Positions 43,484-52,219 of a stretch of DNA of 64,000 nt are shown here, piece after piece (the first letter of the stretch is position 1; the number at the start of each line of letters is the position of its first letter). The notes under the pieces were generated by a model. The model saw only the letters and a program-made list of their open reading frames with translations, did not search any database and was not told the DNA's origin. The translations under genes were made by a program, and so were the position numbers. The stretch lies in contig CP073691.1 in assembly GCA_018228685.1 (NCBI GenBank), forward strand, positions 2,666,001 to 2,730,000. Direction: 5' to 3'. The DNA is from Clostridiaceae bacterium Marseille-Q4149. Its GTDB lineage: Bacteria > Bacillota > Clostridia > Oscillospirales > Oscillospiraceae.

Positions 43484-44974
43484 ATGGGAACCTATATTCT
43501 GGCGCTGGACCAGGGGACCACCAGCTCCCGGGCCATCGTGTTTGACCGCCGGGGCGACATTGTGTCCAAGGCCCAGTTTCCCTTCCGCCAGCTCTATCCC
43601 CAGCCCGGCTGGGTAGAGCATGACCCCATGGAGATCTGGGAGACGGAGCGCCGTGCGGCGGCCCAGGCCGCAGCCGGGCTGGAGGGGGAGGTGGCCGGCA
43701 TCGGCGTCACCAACCAGCGGGAGACCACCATCCTCTGGGACAAGACCACCGGCCGGCCGGTATATAACGCCATCGTCTGGCAGTGCCGCCGGACGGCGGA
43801 GTTCTGCGAGGAGCTGAAGCGCCGGGGGCTGGAGGAGCGCATCCAGTCCGCCACGGGCCTGCTGATCGACGCCTATTTCTCCGCCACCAAGATCCGATGG
43901 GTGCTGGACAACGTCCCCGGCGCCCGGGAAAAGGCGGACCGGGGGGACCTGCTGTTCGGCACGGTGGAGACCTGGCTCATCTGGCAGCTGACCGGGGCCC
44001 ACGTCACGGACTACTCCAACGCCTCCCGGACCATGCTGTTCGATATCCACCGGCTGTGCTGGGATGCGGAGCTGTGCGAGCTGCTGGAGATACCCATGTC
44101 TATTCTGCCCCTGCCCGTGGCCAATAGTCAGGTATACGGCCTGGTGAAAAAAGGCATCCCGGGCCTGGAAAAGCTGGCGGGGGTACCGGTGTGCGGCGCG
44201 GCAGGGGACCAGCAGGCTGCCCTGTTCGGCCAGACCTGCTTCCGCCCGGGCGAGGCCAAGAATACATACGGCACCGGCTGCTTCACCCTGATGAACGTGG
44301 GGGAAAAGCCCGTCCGCAGCCGGGCGGGGCTGGTGACGTCCGTGGCCTGGCAGGTGGAGGGCCGCACGGCCTACGCCCTGGAGGGCAGCGTTTTCAACGG
44401 CGGCAGCACCATCCAGTGGCTGCGGGACGAGCTGCACCTGATCGACTCCGCCCCGGAGTGTGACCGTCTGGCGGAGTCCGTGGAGGACTCCGGCGGCGTG
44501 GTGGTGGTGCCGGCCTTCACCGGCCTGGGGGCGCCGTATTGGGATATGTACGCCCGGGGGGCCATTCTGGGCGTCACCCGGGGCACGGGCCGGGCCCACA
44601 TCGCCCGGGCGGTGCTGGAGTGCATCGCCTATCAGGTGACGGACCTGATGCTGGCCATGCGGCAGGACGCCGGGTGCGACATCACCGCCCTGCGGGTGGA
44701 CGGCGGGGCCAGCGTATCGGACATTCTCATGCAGCTGCAGGCGGATCTGCTGCGCATCCCCGTGGACCGGCCCCGGATGGTGGAGACCACCGCCTTCGGC
44801 GCGGCGGCCCTGGCGGGCCTCAGCTGCGGCGTGTGGAGCGATCTGGAGGAGCTGACCCGTCTGCGCCGGAGCCAGCGGGTGTTTGAACCCCTGCGGCCCC
44901 AGGCGGACTGCGACCGGGACTATCGCCTGTGGAAGCGCGCCGTGTCCCGCGCCTCCGACTGGATCGAGCATTGA
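43484..44974 (+). CDS. glpK: Glycerol kinase
   Basis: 496 residues of the FGGY family: ALDQGTTSSRAIVFD (phosphate 1), AGDQQAALFGQ, EGSVFNGGSTIQWLRD and GLGAPYWDMYARG. It converts glycerol to glycerol-3-phosphate for catabolism or lipid synthesis. GAGGAG precedes the ATG. It lies next to a lipase gene in divergent orientation. Confidence 0.95.
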   Translation: MGTYILALDQGTTSSRAIVFDRRGDIVSKAQFPFRQLYPQPGWVEHDPMEIWETERRAAAQAAAGLEGEVAGIGVTNQRETTILWDKTTGRPVYNAIVWQCRRTAEFCEELKRRGLEERIQSATGLLIDAYFSATKIRWVLDNVPGAREKADRGDLLFGTVETWLIWQLTGAHVTDYSNASRTMLFDIHRLCWDAELCELLEIPMSILPLPVANSQVYGLVKKGIPGLEKLAGVPVCGAAGDQQAALFGQTCFRPGEAKNTYGTGCFTLMNVGEKPVRSRAGLVTSVAWQVEGRTAYALEGSVFNGGSTIQWLRDELHLIDSAPECDRLAESVEDSGGVVVVPAFTGLGAPYWDMYARGAILGVTRGTGRAHIARAVLECIAYQVTDLMLAMRQDAGCDITALRVDGGASVSDILMQLQADLLRIPVDRPRMVETTAFGAAALAGLSCGVWSDLEELTRLRRSQRVFEPLRPQADCDRDYRLWKRAVSRASDWIEH

Positions 44975-45000
44975 CAAAACCGCCCACCCTGGTGTATAAT
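44971..45000 (+). promoter_or_regulatory. Promoter of the zinc-ribbon protein gene
   Basis: TTGACA (overlapping the glpK stop), 18 bases, TATAAT. Confidence 0.8.
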
Positions 45001-45043
45001 GGCCCTAATTAAGAATTTCAGAATCTGAAAGGAGATCATTGCT

Positions 45044-45460
45044 ATGGCATTTTTTGATGAACTGACCAAGAAGGCCCAGCTGGTGGCCGGTGCGGCTGCC
45101 GAAAAGGCCAAGGATCTGGCGGAGACCGCCACCGAGAAGGCCAAGGCTGCCACCGACGCCGCCAAGATGAACATGGAAATTCTCTCCGAGCAGCGGGAGA
45201 TCGAGAAGAACTATCGGGCCATCGGCGAGTGGTTCGTCTCCGAGTTTCAGGGTGAGCTGCCCGACGCCGTGAAGGACGTTGTGGCCGCCGTCAACGCCTC
45301 CAAGGAGAAGATCGCCCAGCTGGAGGCCGCCAAGCGCAAGGAGGAAACCCAGGACGAGGAGCCCCAGGAGGAGTCCGGCGATGCCAAGACCTGCTCCGTC
45401 TGCGGCACCGTGTCCGACAGCAACTTCTGCCCCCACTGCGGCGCCCCCATGGGCAAGTAA
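45044..45460 (+). CDS. Helical protein with C-terminal zinc ribbon
   Basis: 138 residues with no known function. Residues 5-100 are Ala/Lys/Glu-rich amphipathic helix, probably coiled coil; a DEEPQEESGD acidic linker follows, then a zinc ribbon CSVCG-x9-CPHCG. This layout is common in small Clostridial proteins. It has a strong promoter and terminator of its own. Confidence 0.8.
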   Translation: MAFFDELTKKAQLVAGAAAEKAKDLAETATEKAKAATDAAKMNMEILSEQREIEKNYRAIGEWFVSEFQGELPDAVKDVVAAVNASKEKIAQLEAAKRKEETQDEEPQEESGDAKTCSVCGTVSDSNFCPHCGAPMGK

Positions 45461-45477
45461 ACAACCGATTTAACCGG

Positions 45478-45510
45478 AAAAGCACGGCTTCGGCCGTGCT
45501 TTTCTTTTTA
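45478..45510 (+). terminator. Terminator of the zinc-ribbon gene
   Basis: AAAAGCACGGC-TTCG-GCCGTGCTTTT stem, then CTTTTTA. Confidence 0.9.
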
Positions 45511-45692
45511 TCCCCAAAGGGCAAGCCCTTTGGGGATAAAAGGCTTGCAGTCTGCTGCGCGCATAATTTGTTCGCTGAAAGCGAACAAATTCCACACGTG
45601 CAGACTGAGAAGTATTTTCGCCCAGGTACACGCCCCGGGCGAAAATGATCTCACTTGATTTGCCGCCTGCGGGCGGCAAACTCTGCGAGGCT
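45510..45692 (-). repeat. Dispersed repeat R1, copy 3 (full length, inverted)
   Basis: Reverse complement of copy 2 with scattered changes. Stem IV has changed on both arms to TATCCCCAAAGGGC/GCCCTTTGGGGATA and stem III is CAGTCTGC/GCAGACTG. Confidence 0.92.
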
Positions 45693-45706
45693 TTTTGGAC
45701 AGAATC

Positions 45707-45739
45707 ATCAAAACCTCCGGCTAAGCCGGAGGTTTTGAT
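45707..45739. repeat. 33-bp palindrome, left copy
   Basis: ATCAAAACCTCCGGC-TAA-GCCGGAGGTTTTGAT. An identical copy at 45905-45937 brackets repeat R2 copy A. Either could act as a terminator. Confidence 0.85.
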
Positions 45740-45740
45740 A

Positions 45741-45904
45741 GAGACTGTCAAAAAACCCGGAAATCTTCCGCCATCGGAAAGGAAGATAGTTACGAAAGAA
45801 ACCCATCAGGGGTGTCTTTCGTTTGCAATCACAGGTTTTTCAGAACTTAGAAAGTTCTGAAAAACCGCACGCAGCTTGTCAAAATGACTTTTTTGACAAG
45901 CTGC
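45741..45904 (+). repeat. Dispersed repeat R2, copy A
   Basis: 164 bases starting GAGACTGTCAAAAAA and ending with a TTGTCAAAA..TTTTTTGACAA hairpin. The internal hairpins are TTTTTCAGAACTT/AAGTTCTGAAAAA and a GAAAGA..TCTTTC stem. Over 90% identical to copy B at 58307-58469, in opposite orientation. Confidence 0.9.
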
Positions 45905-45937
45905 ATCAAAACCTCCGGCTAAGCCGGAGGTTTTGAT
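45905..45937. repeat. 33-bp palindrome, right copy
   Basis: Identical to 45707-45739. It lies 4 bases from the end of the AI-2E transporter gene and probably terminates it. Confidence 0.85.
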
Positions 45938-45941
45938 GCAT

Positions 45942-47189
45942 TTATGACTGCTGCTCCGGTGGCTGGGACTCCCGGTCTCGGTTCACATAGCAATATGCCT
46001 CGGTGGGCATATTCCGGCGGCGCAGACGCCGGTCCACCAGATACTTTACCAGCACCTGCAAACAGGCAAACACCGGCACGCCCAGGAACATACCCAGCAC
46101 GCCGCCGAAGCCGCCGCCCACCAGAATGGCCACCACCACCCAGAAGCTGGAGATGCCCGTGGCATCGCCCAGGATCTTGGGGCCCAGGATGTTGCCGTCA
46201 AATTGCTGCAAAACGATGACGAAGATCACGAAGATCAGGCACTTCTTGGGGCTGACCAGCAAAATCAGGAAGGCGCTGGGCACCGCGCCCATGAAGGGGC
46301 CGAAGAAGGGGATCACGTTGGTAACGCCCACGATCAGGCTCACCAGCGGGGCATAGGGCATGCCCAGAATGGTGCAGCCGATGAGGCACAGAATGCCGAT
46401 GATGAGAGAGTCCAGCAGCTTTCCGCGAACGAAGCCGCTGAAGATGCCGTCGGCCCGGCGGACGGCCCGGGCGATCCAGCGGGCGTGGGCCTCCTTGCAC
46501 ACGCCGTACAGCAGCTTGCAGCAGCGGGCCAGGCTCTGCTCCTTCATGGCCAGCATATACACCGACACGATGATGCCCACCAGGAAGTCCATGGCGAAGC
46601 TCACCAGCCCCCAGATGCCGGAGATCACGCCGCCGGTGATGGTGGTGAGCATCTGCTGGGCGCCGGGCAGCACCTTGTTGGTCAGCAGGTCCAGCAGATT
46701 CTGGTAATAGGTCTCCAGATTCTCGTTGACCCAGTCCTCCACCTTGGGGTTCTTATCCAGCAGGTTCGTGATCCAGCCGTAAATCTTGTTGTAATACGTT
46801 TCGGCGTTGTTGATGAGCATCACCACGCTGTCGATGAGCTGGGGGATCACCACGCTGAACATCAGATACAGCAGCAGCAGCACAATGGCCCAGGTCAGCA
46901 GAATGCTGACGGCCCGCAGCCACCCGGCGGCGTGGGGGATGGTCTTCCCTTCCAGCCCCTTGATCCGGTGCAGGCCCGAAAGAATGAGCTTTTCAAACCA
47001 GTTGACGATGGGGGCCAGCAGATAGGCCATCACCAGGCCCACCAGCACCGGCGACAGAATGGACGCCAGCTTGGACAGCAGCCGCTGCAGTGCGCCGCTC
47101 ATATAGAACGTGTCGTAAAACACCAGAATGGCGCAGACGGTGAGAAAGATCGTCAGACCCCATTTCAGGTAGCCGCTCTTACCCTTCAT
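45942..47189 (-). CDS. AI-2E family transporter
   Basis: 415 residues with the AI-2E/PerM-type layout: N-terminal TM segments, a long amphipathic region (residues 100-180), then several C-terminal helices including LIVGVTNVIPFFGPFMGAVP, the family's signature. Members export small molecules or act as Na+/H+ antiporters; true AI-2 transport is not implied. AAAGGAG precedes the ATG. Confidence 0.88.
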   Translation of the reverse strand: MKGKSGYLKWGLTIFLTVCAILVFYDTFYMSGALQRLLSKLASILSPVLVGLVMAYLLAPIVNWFEKLILSGLHRIKGLEGKTIPHAAGWLRAVSILLTWAIVLLLLYLMFSVVIPQLIDSVVMLINNAETYYNKIYGWITNLLDKNPKVEDWVNENLETYYQNLLDLLTNKVLPGAQQMLTTITGGVISGIWGLVSFAMDFLVGIIVSVYMLAMKEQSLARCCKLLYGVCKEAHARWIARAVRRADGIFSGFVRGKLLDSLIIGILCLIGCTILGMPYAPLVSLIVGVTNVIPFFGPFMGAVPSAFLILLVSPKKCLIFVIFVIVLQQFDGNILGPKILGDATGISSFWVVVAILVGGGFGGVLGMFLGVPVFACLQVLVKYLVDRRLRRRNMPTEAYCYVNRDRESQPPEQQS

Positions 47190-47444
47190 ATTGTTTTCTC
47201 CTTTGTTGGCCCGGTCGGGCCTGACTTACTACTTTACATGATAGCGTAAAAGGCCGTGGTTTGCAATGCCGGGGACGTGAACGTTTTGTTAAAAATCGGC
47301 ATCCCAGGGAAAAAGCGCCGGGACGGGGGTCCGCGTCCCGGCCTGTCCCGGGGAAAAATCGGGACAAAACCCGGTTTTTGCGGGATGTCCCGCCGGAAAC
47401 CGGGACAATTTTGGCCAAAACCGGCGGAAATCCAAAATTTATTC
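47190..47444. other. Intergenic region between the AI-2E gene and rpsO
   Basis: About 255 bases. It holds the AI-2E promoter and then, at 47318-47430, a run of CGGGAC/GTCCCG words in both orientations. It contains no gene. Confidence 0.6.
47238..47266 (-). promoter_or_regulatory. Promoter of the AI-2E family gene
   Basis: TTGCAA (47261-47266), 17 bases, TATCAT (47238-47243). Confidence 0.7.
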
Positions 47445-47473
47445 TTTACAACCGGCGCATTTTGTGCTATCGT
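47445..47473 (+). promoter_or_regulatory. Candidate promoter of rpsO
   Basis: TTTACA, 17 bases, TATCGT, leaving a leader of about 100 bases. Confidence 0.55.
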
Positions 47474-47583
47474 ATCAGAGTACGCTGTGTGCGTGCCATG
47501 CCCCTTGCCTTAGTCCCGTGGATGCTCTGCCTGTCCCGGCACTCAGGATGCGGGCGCAATAAAAGAAAGGTGGAAACACAACT

Positions 47584-47850
47584 ATGATGCTGAAAGATCA
47601 GAAGACCTCCATCATCGAGGCCAACCGCACCCACGAGACCGACACCGGTTCCCCCGAGGTCCAGGTCGCTATCCTCACCGAGCGCATCAACCAGCTCACC
47701 GCGCACCTGAAGGTTCATCCCCATGACTTCCACAGCCGCCGCGGCATGCAGATGATGATCGGTAAGCGCCGCCGTCTGCTGGACTATCTGGCCAAGAAGG
47801 ACATCGAGCGTTATCGTGCCCTGATCGCCAAGCTGGGCCTGCGTAAGTAA
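47584..47850 (+). CDS. rpsO: 30S ribosomal protein S15
   Basis: 88 residues, full length, with the S15 signature [36 protein letters not shown] split over its helices. It binds 16S rRNA early in assembly. rpsO followed by pnp is the conserved bacterial order. Confidence 0.97.
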   Translation: MMLKDQKTSIIEANRTHETDTGSPEVQVAILTERINQLTAHLKVHPHDFHSRRGMQMMIGKRRRLLDYLAKKDIERYRALIAKLGLRK

Positions 47851-47860
47851 GCTGAAAACA

Positions 47861-47893
47861 GGGTGGTGTGCCCCGTGCGCACCACCCTTCTTT
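47861..47893 (+). terminator. Terminator of rpsO
   Basis: GGGTGGTGTGC / GCGCACCACCC stem, then TTCTTTC. Confidence 0.78.
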
Positions 47894-47942
47894 CACACCA
47901 TCCCTGCCCGTGTGCGGAGCCGATCAAAGCCTTTAGCAGTTG

Positions 47943-47980
47943 AAAAAACGCCGGAATTTCTGGATTTTCCGGCATTTTTT
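47943..47980 (+). terminator. Second hairpin between rpsO and pnp
   Basis: AACGCCGGAA / TTCCGGCATT stem with TTTTTT. It could terminate rpsO readthrough or serve as a control element ahead of pnp. Confidence 0.7.
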
Positions 47981-48039
47981 CAAGTGCTAAACGGCCCCGG
48001 CTCCCATGCGGAAAAATCCAAATGAAAAGGAGCCAAACC

Positions 48040-50190
48040 ATGTCTACCATCATCACCCACCGGCAGTTCCCCCATTACCACAAGTATACCATGGACCTGG
48101 CGGGCCGCCCCCTGACCCTGGAGGTGGGCAAGCTGGCGGAGCTTGCCAACGCCGCCGTTATGGTCACCTACGGCGAGACCAGCGTGCTGTGCTGCGTCAC
48201 CGCCGCGCCCCGTCCCCGGGACGGCATCGATTTCTTCCCCCTGAGCGTGGACTTTGAGGAGAAGCTGTATGCCGTGGGCCGCATTCCCGGCAGCTTCAAC
48301 CGCCGGGAGGGCCGCCCCGGCGAGAAGGGCATCCTCACCAGCCGCGTCATCGACCGGCCCATCCGCCCCCTGTTCCCCCACGACTTCCGCAACGACGTGT
48401 CCGTTATGTGCACCGTTATGAGCGTGGACCACGACTGCTCCCCGGAGATCTGCGGCCTGATCGGCACCTCCGCCGCCCTGGCCATTTCCGACATCCCCTG
48501 GAACGGCCCCGTGGGCGCTCTGAAGGTGGGCCTGGTGGACGGCAAGCTGGTGTTCAATCCCACCAGCGAGCAGCGCAAGGTCAGCGATCTGGACGTGACC
48601 GTGGTGTCCACCGGCAAGAAGGTGGTCATGATCGAGGCCGGCGCCAACCAGGTGCCCAACGACGTGATGTTCGAGGCCATCCGCATGGCCCACGAGGAGA
48701 ACCAGAAGCAGATCGCCCTGATCGGCCAGATGGTGGCCGAGATCGGCAAGCCCAAGTTCGACTATCCCCACGCGGACTTCGACGAGGAGCTGTTCCAGAA
48801 GATCGTGGATGCCACCATGGACCAGGCCAAGGCCGCCATGGACACCGACGACAAGAACGTTCGCGAGGCCCGCTGGAACCAGCTCATCGAAAAGTGGCAT
48901 GAGCTGTTCCTGGAGGACTATCCCGAGATGGACAAGTATCTGGACGAGATCACCTATAAGTTCCAGAAGAAGATCGTCAAGGCCTGGCTGCTGGAGGGCC
49001 ACCGGGTGGACGGCCGCCAGAAGAACGAGATCCGGCCCCTGTCCGCCGAGGTGGGCGTGCTGCCCCGGGTCCACGGCTCCGGCCTGTTTACCCGCGGCCA
49101 GACCCAGGTGCTGAGCGTGGCCACCCTGGATACCCTGTCCGCCAACCAGAAGCTGGACACCATCTGGGAGGAGACCGAGAAGCGGTATATGCACCACTAT
49201 AACTTCCCCGGCTACTCCGTGGGCGAGGCCAAGCCCGCCCGTTCCCCCGGCCGCCGGGAGATCGGCCACGGCGCTCTGGCCGAGCGGGCCCTGCTGCCGG
49301 TGATCCCCCCGGTGGAGGAGTTCCCCTATGCCATCCGGGTGGTGTCTGAGGTGGTGTCCTCCAACGGCTCCACCTCCCAGGGTTCCATCTGCGGCAGCAC
49401 CCTGGCCCTGATGGACGCCGGTGTGCCCATTTCCGCCCCGGTGGCCGGTATCTCCTGCGGCCTGATCCAGGACGACGACGGCTCCTTCACCACCTTCATC
49501 GACATCCAGGGCGTGGAGGACTTCCACGGCGAGATGGACTTCAAGGTGGCCGGTACCAAGAAGGGCATCACCGCCATTCAGATGGACCTGAAGAACGACG
49601 GCCTGACCATGGAGATCATCAAGAACGCCCTGGACATCACCTATGACGCCCGGTGCCAGATCCTGGACCAGATCATGCTGCCCTGTATCGCCGAGCCCCG
49701 GCCCGAGGTCAGCAAGTACGCCCCCAAGATGATCACCATGCACATTGACCCCGACAAGATCCGCGAGGTCATCGGCAAGGGCGGCAGCGTCATCCAGAAG
49801 ATCGTGGCCGAGTCCGGCGCCAAGATCGACATCGACGACGACGGCACCATCCACATTGCCTCCCCCGACGCCGAAAGCTGCGCCATCGCCAAGAAGTGCA
49901 TCGACGACATCGTGTTCGTGCCCGAGGTGGGCCAGCTGTACTATGGCCGCGTGGTGCGCCTGATGACCTTCGGCGCCTTTGTGGAGCTGGCTCCCGGCAA
50001 GGACGGCCTGGTTCACATCTCCAAGCTGGCGGACAAGCGCATCGAGAAGGTGGAGGACGCCTGCAAGGTGGGCGACATGATGTGGGTCAAGGTCACCGAG
50101 ATCGACGAGAAGGGCCGGGTGAACCTGAGCCACAAGGACGCCATGAAGGAGATCCGGGCCAAGGAAGCCGCAGGCGAGATCATCAAGTAA
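48040..50190 (+). CDS. pnp: Polyribonucleotide nucleotidyltransferase (PNPase)
   Basis: 716 residues: two RNase PH domains (first about 1-140, second about 310-540), an all-alpha linker, a KH domain (IREVIGKGGSVIQKI) and a C-terminal S1 domain (GRVVRLMTFGAFVEL). It degrades RNA phosphorolytically from the 3' end. GGAG lies 8 bases before the ATG at 48040; the in-frame ATG at 48022 overlaps that ribosome site. Confidence 0.96.
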   Translation: MSTIITHRQFPHYHKYTMDLAGRPLTLEVGKLAELANAAVMVTYGETSVLCCVTAAPRPRDGIDFFPLSVDFEEKLYAVGRIPGSFNRREGRPGEKGILTSRVIDRPIRPLFPHDFRNDVSVMCTVMSVDHDCSPEICGLIGTSAALAISDIPWNGPVGALKVGLVDGKLVFNPTSEQRKVSDLDVTVVSTGKKVVMIEAGANQVPNDVMFEAIRMAHEENQKQIALIGQMVAEIGKPKFDYPHADFDEELFQKIVDATMDQAKAAMDTDDKNVREARWNQLIEKWHELFLEDYPEMDKYLDEITYKFQKKIVKAWLLEGHRVDGRQKNEIRPLSAEVGVLPRVHGSGLFTRGQTQVLSVATLDTLSANQKLDTIWEETEKRYMHHYNFPGYSVGEAKPARSPGRREIGHGALAERALLPVIPPVEEFPYAIRVVSEVVSSNGSTSQGSICGSTLALMDAGVPISAPVAGISCGLIQDDDGSFTTFIDIQGVEDFHGEMDFKVAGTKKGITAIQMDLKNDGLTMEIIKNALDITYDARCQILDQIMLPCIAEPRPEVSKYAPKMITMHIDPDKIREVIGKGGSVIQKIVAESGAKIDIDDDGTIHIASPDAESCAIAKKCIDDIVFVPEVGQLYYGRVVRLMTFGAFVELAPGKDGLVHISKLADKRIEKVEDACKVGDMMWVKVTEIDEKGRVNLSHKDAMKEIRAKEAAGEIIK

Positions 50191-50280
50191 ATAACCGCCG
50201 ACAGACAGTAGATTCATATGTATATACACCATCCGATTCCGCGCAACGGAATCGGAGGGTGCTGTCATATACTGGAAACA

Positions 50281-50413
50281 GGCGACACAAGGAGAAAACC
50301 TGTCCGTATAGCACGGACAGCCGCATGGCATGCGTACCACAATATATGGTCATATCGACAGAAATCTGCACCATATATCACAGAAAAACAATTTCTAAAA
50401 TTTTTGTGTCGCC
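50281..50413. ncRNA. Candidate structured RNA element
   Basis: An outer perfect 10-bp pair GGCGACACAA (50281-50290) / TTGTGTCGCC (50404-50413) encloses CTGTCCGT/ACGGACAG (50300-50320) and ATATATGGT/ACCATATAT (50342-50378). Three long-range perfect stems in 133 bases are more than expected by chance. No known RNA family is recognised. Confidence 0.45.
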
Positions 50414-50415
50414 TA

Positions 50416-50444
50416 TTGAAAAACAATAAAAGATATATTAAAAT
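50416..50444 (+). promoter_or_regulatory. Candidate promoter of the tetR-exonuclease unit
   Basis: TTGAAA, 17 bases, TAAAAT. Confidence 0.6.
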
Positions 50445-50496
50445 ACTAACTTAACAGGTAGGAAGCCCTAACCTTAATGTAGTATAGCTTTGTTGC

Positions 50497-50511
50497 TAAT
50501 ATACAATATTA
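50497..50511. promoter_or_regulatory. Dyad upstream of tetR
   Basis: TAATAT-ACA-ATATTA perfect palindrome about 50 bases before the tetR start; a candidate autoregulatory operator. Confidence 0.45.
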
Positions 50512-50561
50512 TACTCTGTCAGGATGGAAAAATCGTTCAAACGGTCGTAAAGGAGGACGCT

Positions 50562-51284
50562 ATGCCGAGAGGAGCACAGCCCAAGGTCGCCGAAAGAGAG
50601 AATCGGATGACCTATGCAGCCATCAGGCTGTTTTTGGAAAACGGATATGAACGGACCACCACCGCCGCCATCGCGCAGGCAGCGGGTATGTCCCCGTCCG
50701 CGTTTTTTGCAGTATTTGCCAACAAGGAGGCGCTGCTGCTGAAGCTGACCAAGTGGATGTACGAAAAGCAGTTCGCCGTTACGCACGAGCTGCTGGGGAA
50801 GGACTATGACCCGGTGATGTTCTACGCCGTGGAGCCTGCCATCCAGCTGTATATTGCCGAAAAGACCGAGGGGCTGCGGGAGCTGTATGTCTCCTCGTAC
50901 TCCTATGCGGCCACTGCCAACTATATACACCAGGTGGTGACGGACAAGCTGGTGGAGCTGTTCGGGAAGGAGCATCCCGGCTATACCCGGCAGGACTTTT
51001 ATGAGCTGGAGCTGGCTACCTCCGGCATGCTGCGCAGCTTCATGGCCCGGAAGTGCGACCGGAGCTTCACCATGGAGCAGAAGCTGCGTCGGTTCCTGTC
51101 CTGCGGCATGACTATCTACGGCGTGGACCAGGAAAAGCAGCAGGAGGTCATTGACCGGGTGCTGAAAATGGACCTGAAGTCCGTGGCCGATCAGCTGCTG
51201 GCCCAGGCCATGGCCCAGTCCCAGGAGGAGTTCCGGGAGGCCGAGCGCAAGGGCAAGGCCCTGGAAGCTGCCAGACGTGGCTGA
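50562..51284 (+). CDS. TetR/AcrR-family transcriptional regulator
   Basis: 240 residues. The N-terminal HTH is RTTTAAIAQAAGMSPSAFFAVFANKEAL, split over residues 32-60, with the usual F-x-N/G-K-E end. The remaining 170 residues are the ligand-binding part. AAAGGAGG precedes the ATG at 50562. Its stop overlaps the next gene's GTG start by 8 bases. The ligand and targets are unknown. Confidence 0.9.
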   Translation: MPRGAQPKVAERENRMTYAAIRLFLENGYERTTTAAIAQAAGMSPSAFFAVFANKEALLLKLTKWMYEKQFAVTHELLGKDYDPVMFYAVEPAIQLYIAEKTEGLRELYVSSYSYAATANYIHQVVTDKLVELFGKEHPGYTRQDFYELELATSGMLRSFMARKCDRSFTMEQKLRRFLSCGMTIYGVDQEKQQEVIDRVLKMDLKSVADQLLAQAMAQSQEEFREAERKGKALEAARRG

Positions 51285-52167
51285 TTTTTCCTATATCGTC
51301 CTGGACCTGGAGTGGAACCAGCCGTTGAATCCGGACAGCGCCATACGGGAGCCGTTTTTCTTCGACTCGGAGATCATCGAGATCGGGGCCCTGCGGCTGG
51401 ATGAGCGGTTCCGGGAGACCGGCAGCTTCAAGACCTTCATCCGCCCCCGGTTTTATCCCCACATGAACGGCGACGTGGTGCAGCTGACGAAAATCCGGGC
51501 ACAGGACCTGGAAAAGGCCCCGGAATTTCCCCGGGCCTATGCCGACTTCATGGAATGGTGCGGGGAGGACTGCTGCCTGTGCACCTGGGGGCCGGACGAC
51601 ATTCCGGTGCTGATGGATAACCTGCTGATGCACGGAATGGACGCGGAGATGCCCTGCTGCTATGATTTGCAGCGGATCTTCGGCCACGAGATCATGCGGG
51701 ATGACCGGCAATGCTCCCTGGAGCGGGCGATGGAGCTGCTGAAGCTGACCCCGGACCGGGCCCACGACGCCCTGAACGATGCGCGGAATACCGTGCAGAT
51801 CTGCGGGCGGATGGACCTGGACGGGTGCATGGACGAATACGGCCTGCGGTATGTGCAGTATCCCCAGGACCGGGCGGCCGGACTGGTGCAGGGGCGGGTG
51901 TATGCCTCCCTGGCCCAGGGCCAGGAGGACCCGGCCATGACGGAGGTGCAGTGCCCCTACTGCGGGGAGACGGTGACCCTGGGCCAGTGGGCCAGGAAGG
52001 ACCCCCGGACCCTGCTGGCCTATGGCCGGTGCAGTCAGGAGGATGAGCTGTGCGGCATTTATCGCCACACCCGGACGGCGGCGGGCCTGCGCCTGGGCCG
52101 CATGGTGCTGGAGATGAACGACGACCTGTGGGACACCTATCAGACCTGCCTGGAGCGGCAGGGGTAA
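51277..52167 (+). CDS. DEDDh 3'-5' exonuclease with C-terminal zinc-ribbon part
   Basis: 296 residues starting at GTG. Exonuclease motifs are VLDLEWNQP (Exo I, D-x-E), a TWGPDDIPVL (Exo II) region and AHDALNDARNT (Exo III, H-x4-D), as in ERI-1/KapD-like enzymes. The C-terminal 80 residues carry CPYCGETVTLGQW and further Cys (GRCSQEDELCG), likely zinc binding. Substrate, RNA or DNA ends, is unknown. It is translationally coupled to the TetR regulator. Confidence 0.85.
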   Translation: MADFSYIVLDLEWNQPLNPDSAIREPFFFDSEIIEIGALRLDERFRETGSFKTFIRPRFYPHMNGDVVQLTKIRAQDLEKAPEFPRAYADFMEWCGEDCCLCTWGPDDIPVLMDNLLMHGMDAEMPCCYDLQRIFGHEIMRDDRQCSLERAMELLKLTPDRAHDALNDARNTVQICGRMDLDGCMDEYGLRYVQYPQDRAAGLVQGRVYASLAQGQEDPAMTEVQCPYCGETVTLGQWARKDPRTLLAYGRCSQEDELCGIYRHTRTAAGLRLGRMVLEMNDDLWDTYQTCLERQG

Positions 52168-52180
52168 TTGTTGGAATGTG

Positions 52181-52216
52181 AAAACCGGCTCCGGCGCGAT
52201 GCGCCGGAGCCGGTTT
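52181..52216. terminator. Bidirectional terminator
   Basis: AAAACCGGCTCCGGCGC / GCGCCGGAGCCGGTTTT perfect stem between convergent genes. Confidence 0.92.
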
Positions 52217-52219
52217 TGT

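Larger units (their letters stand above)
50191..50561. other. AT-rich intergenic region after pnp
   Basis: About 370 bases, far richer in A+T than its surroundings. It holds a TCCGATTCCG/CGGAATCGGA hairpin at 50232-50256, a nested stem structure at 50281-50413, the tetR promoter and a TAATAT-ACA-ATATTA dyad at 50497-50511. No coding frame is convincing. Confidence 0.7.

Noticed and set aside
47980..50340. 786-codon frame antisense to pnp
   Set aside because: A mirror of PNPase coding bias; no motif and no start signal.
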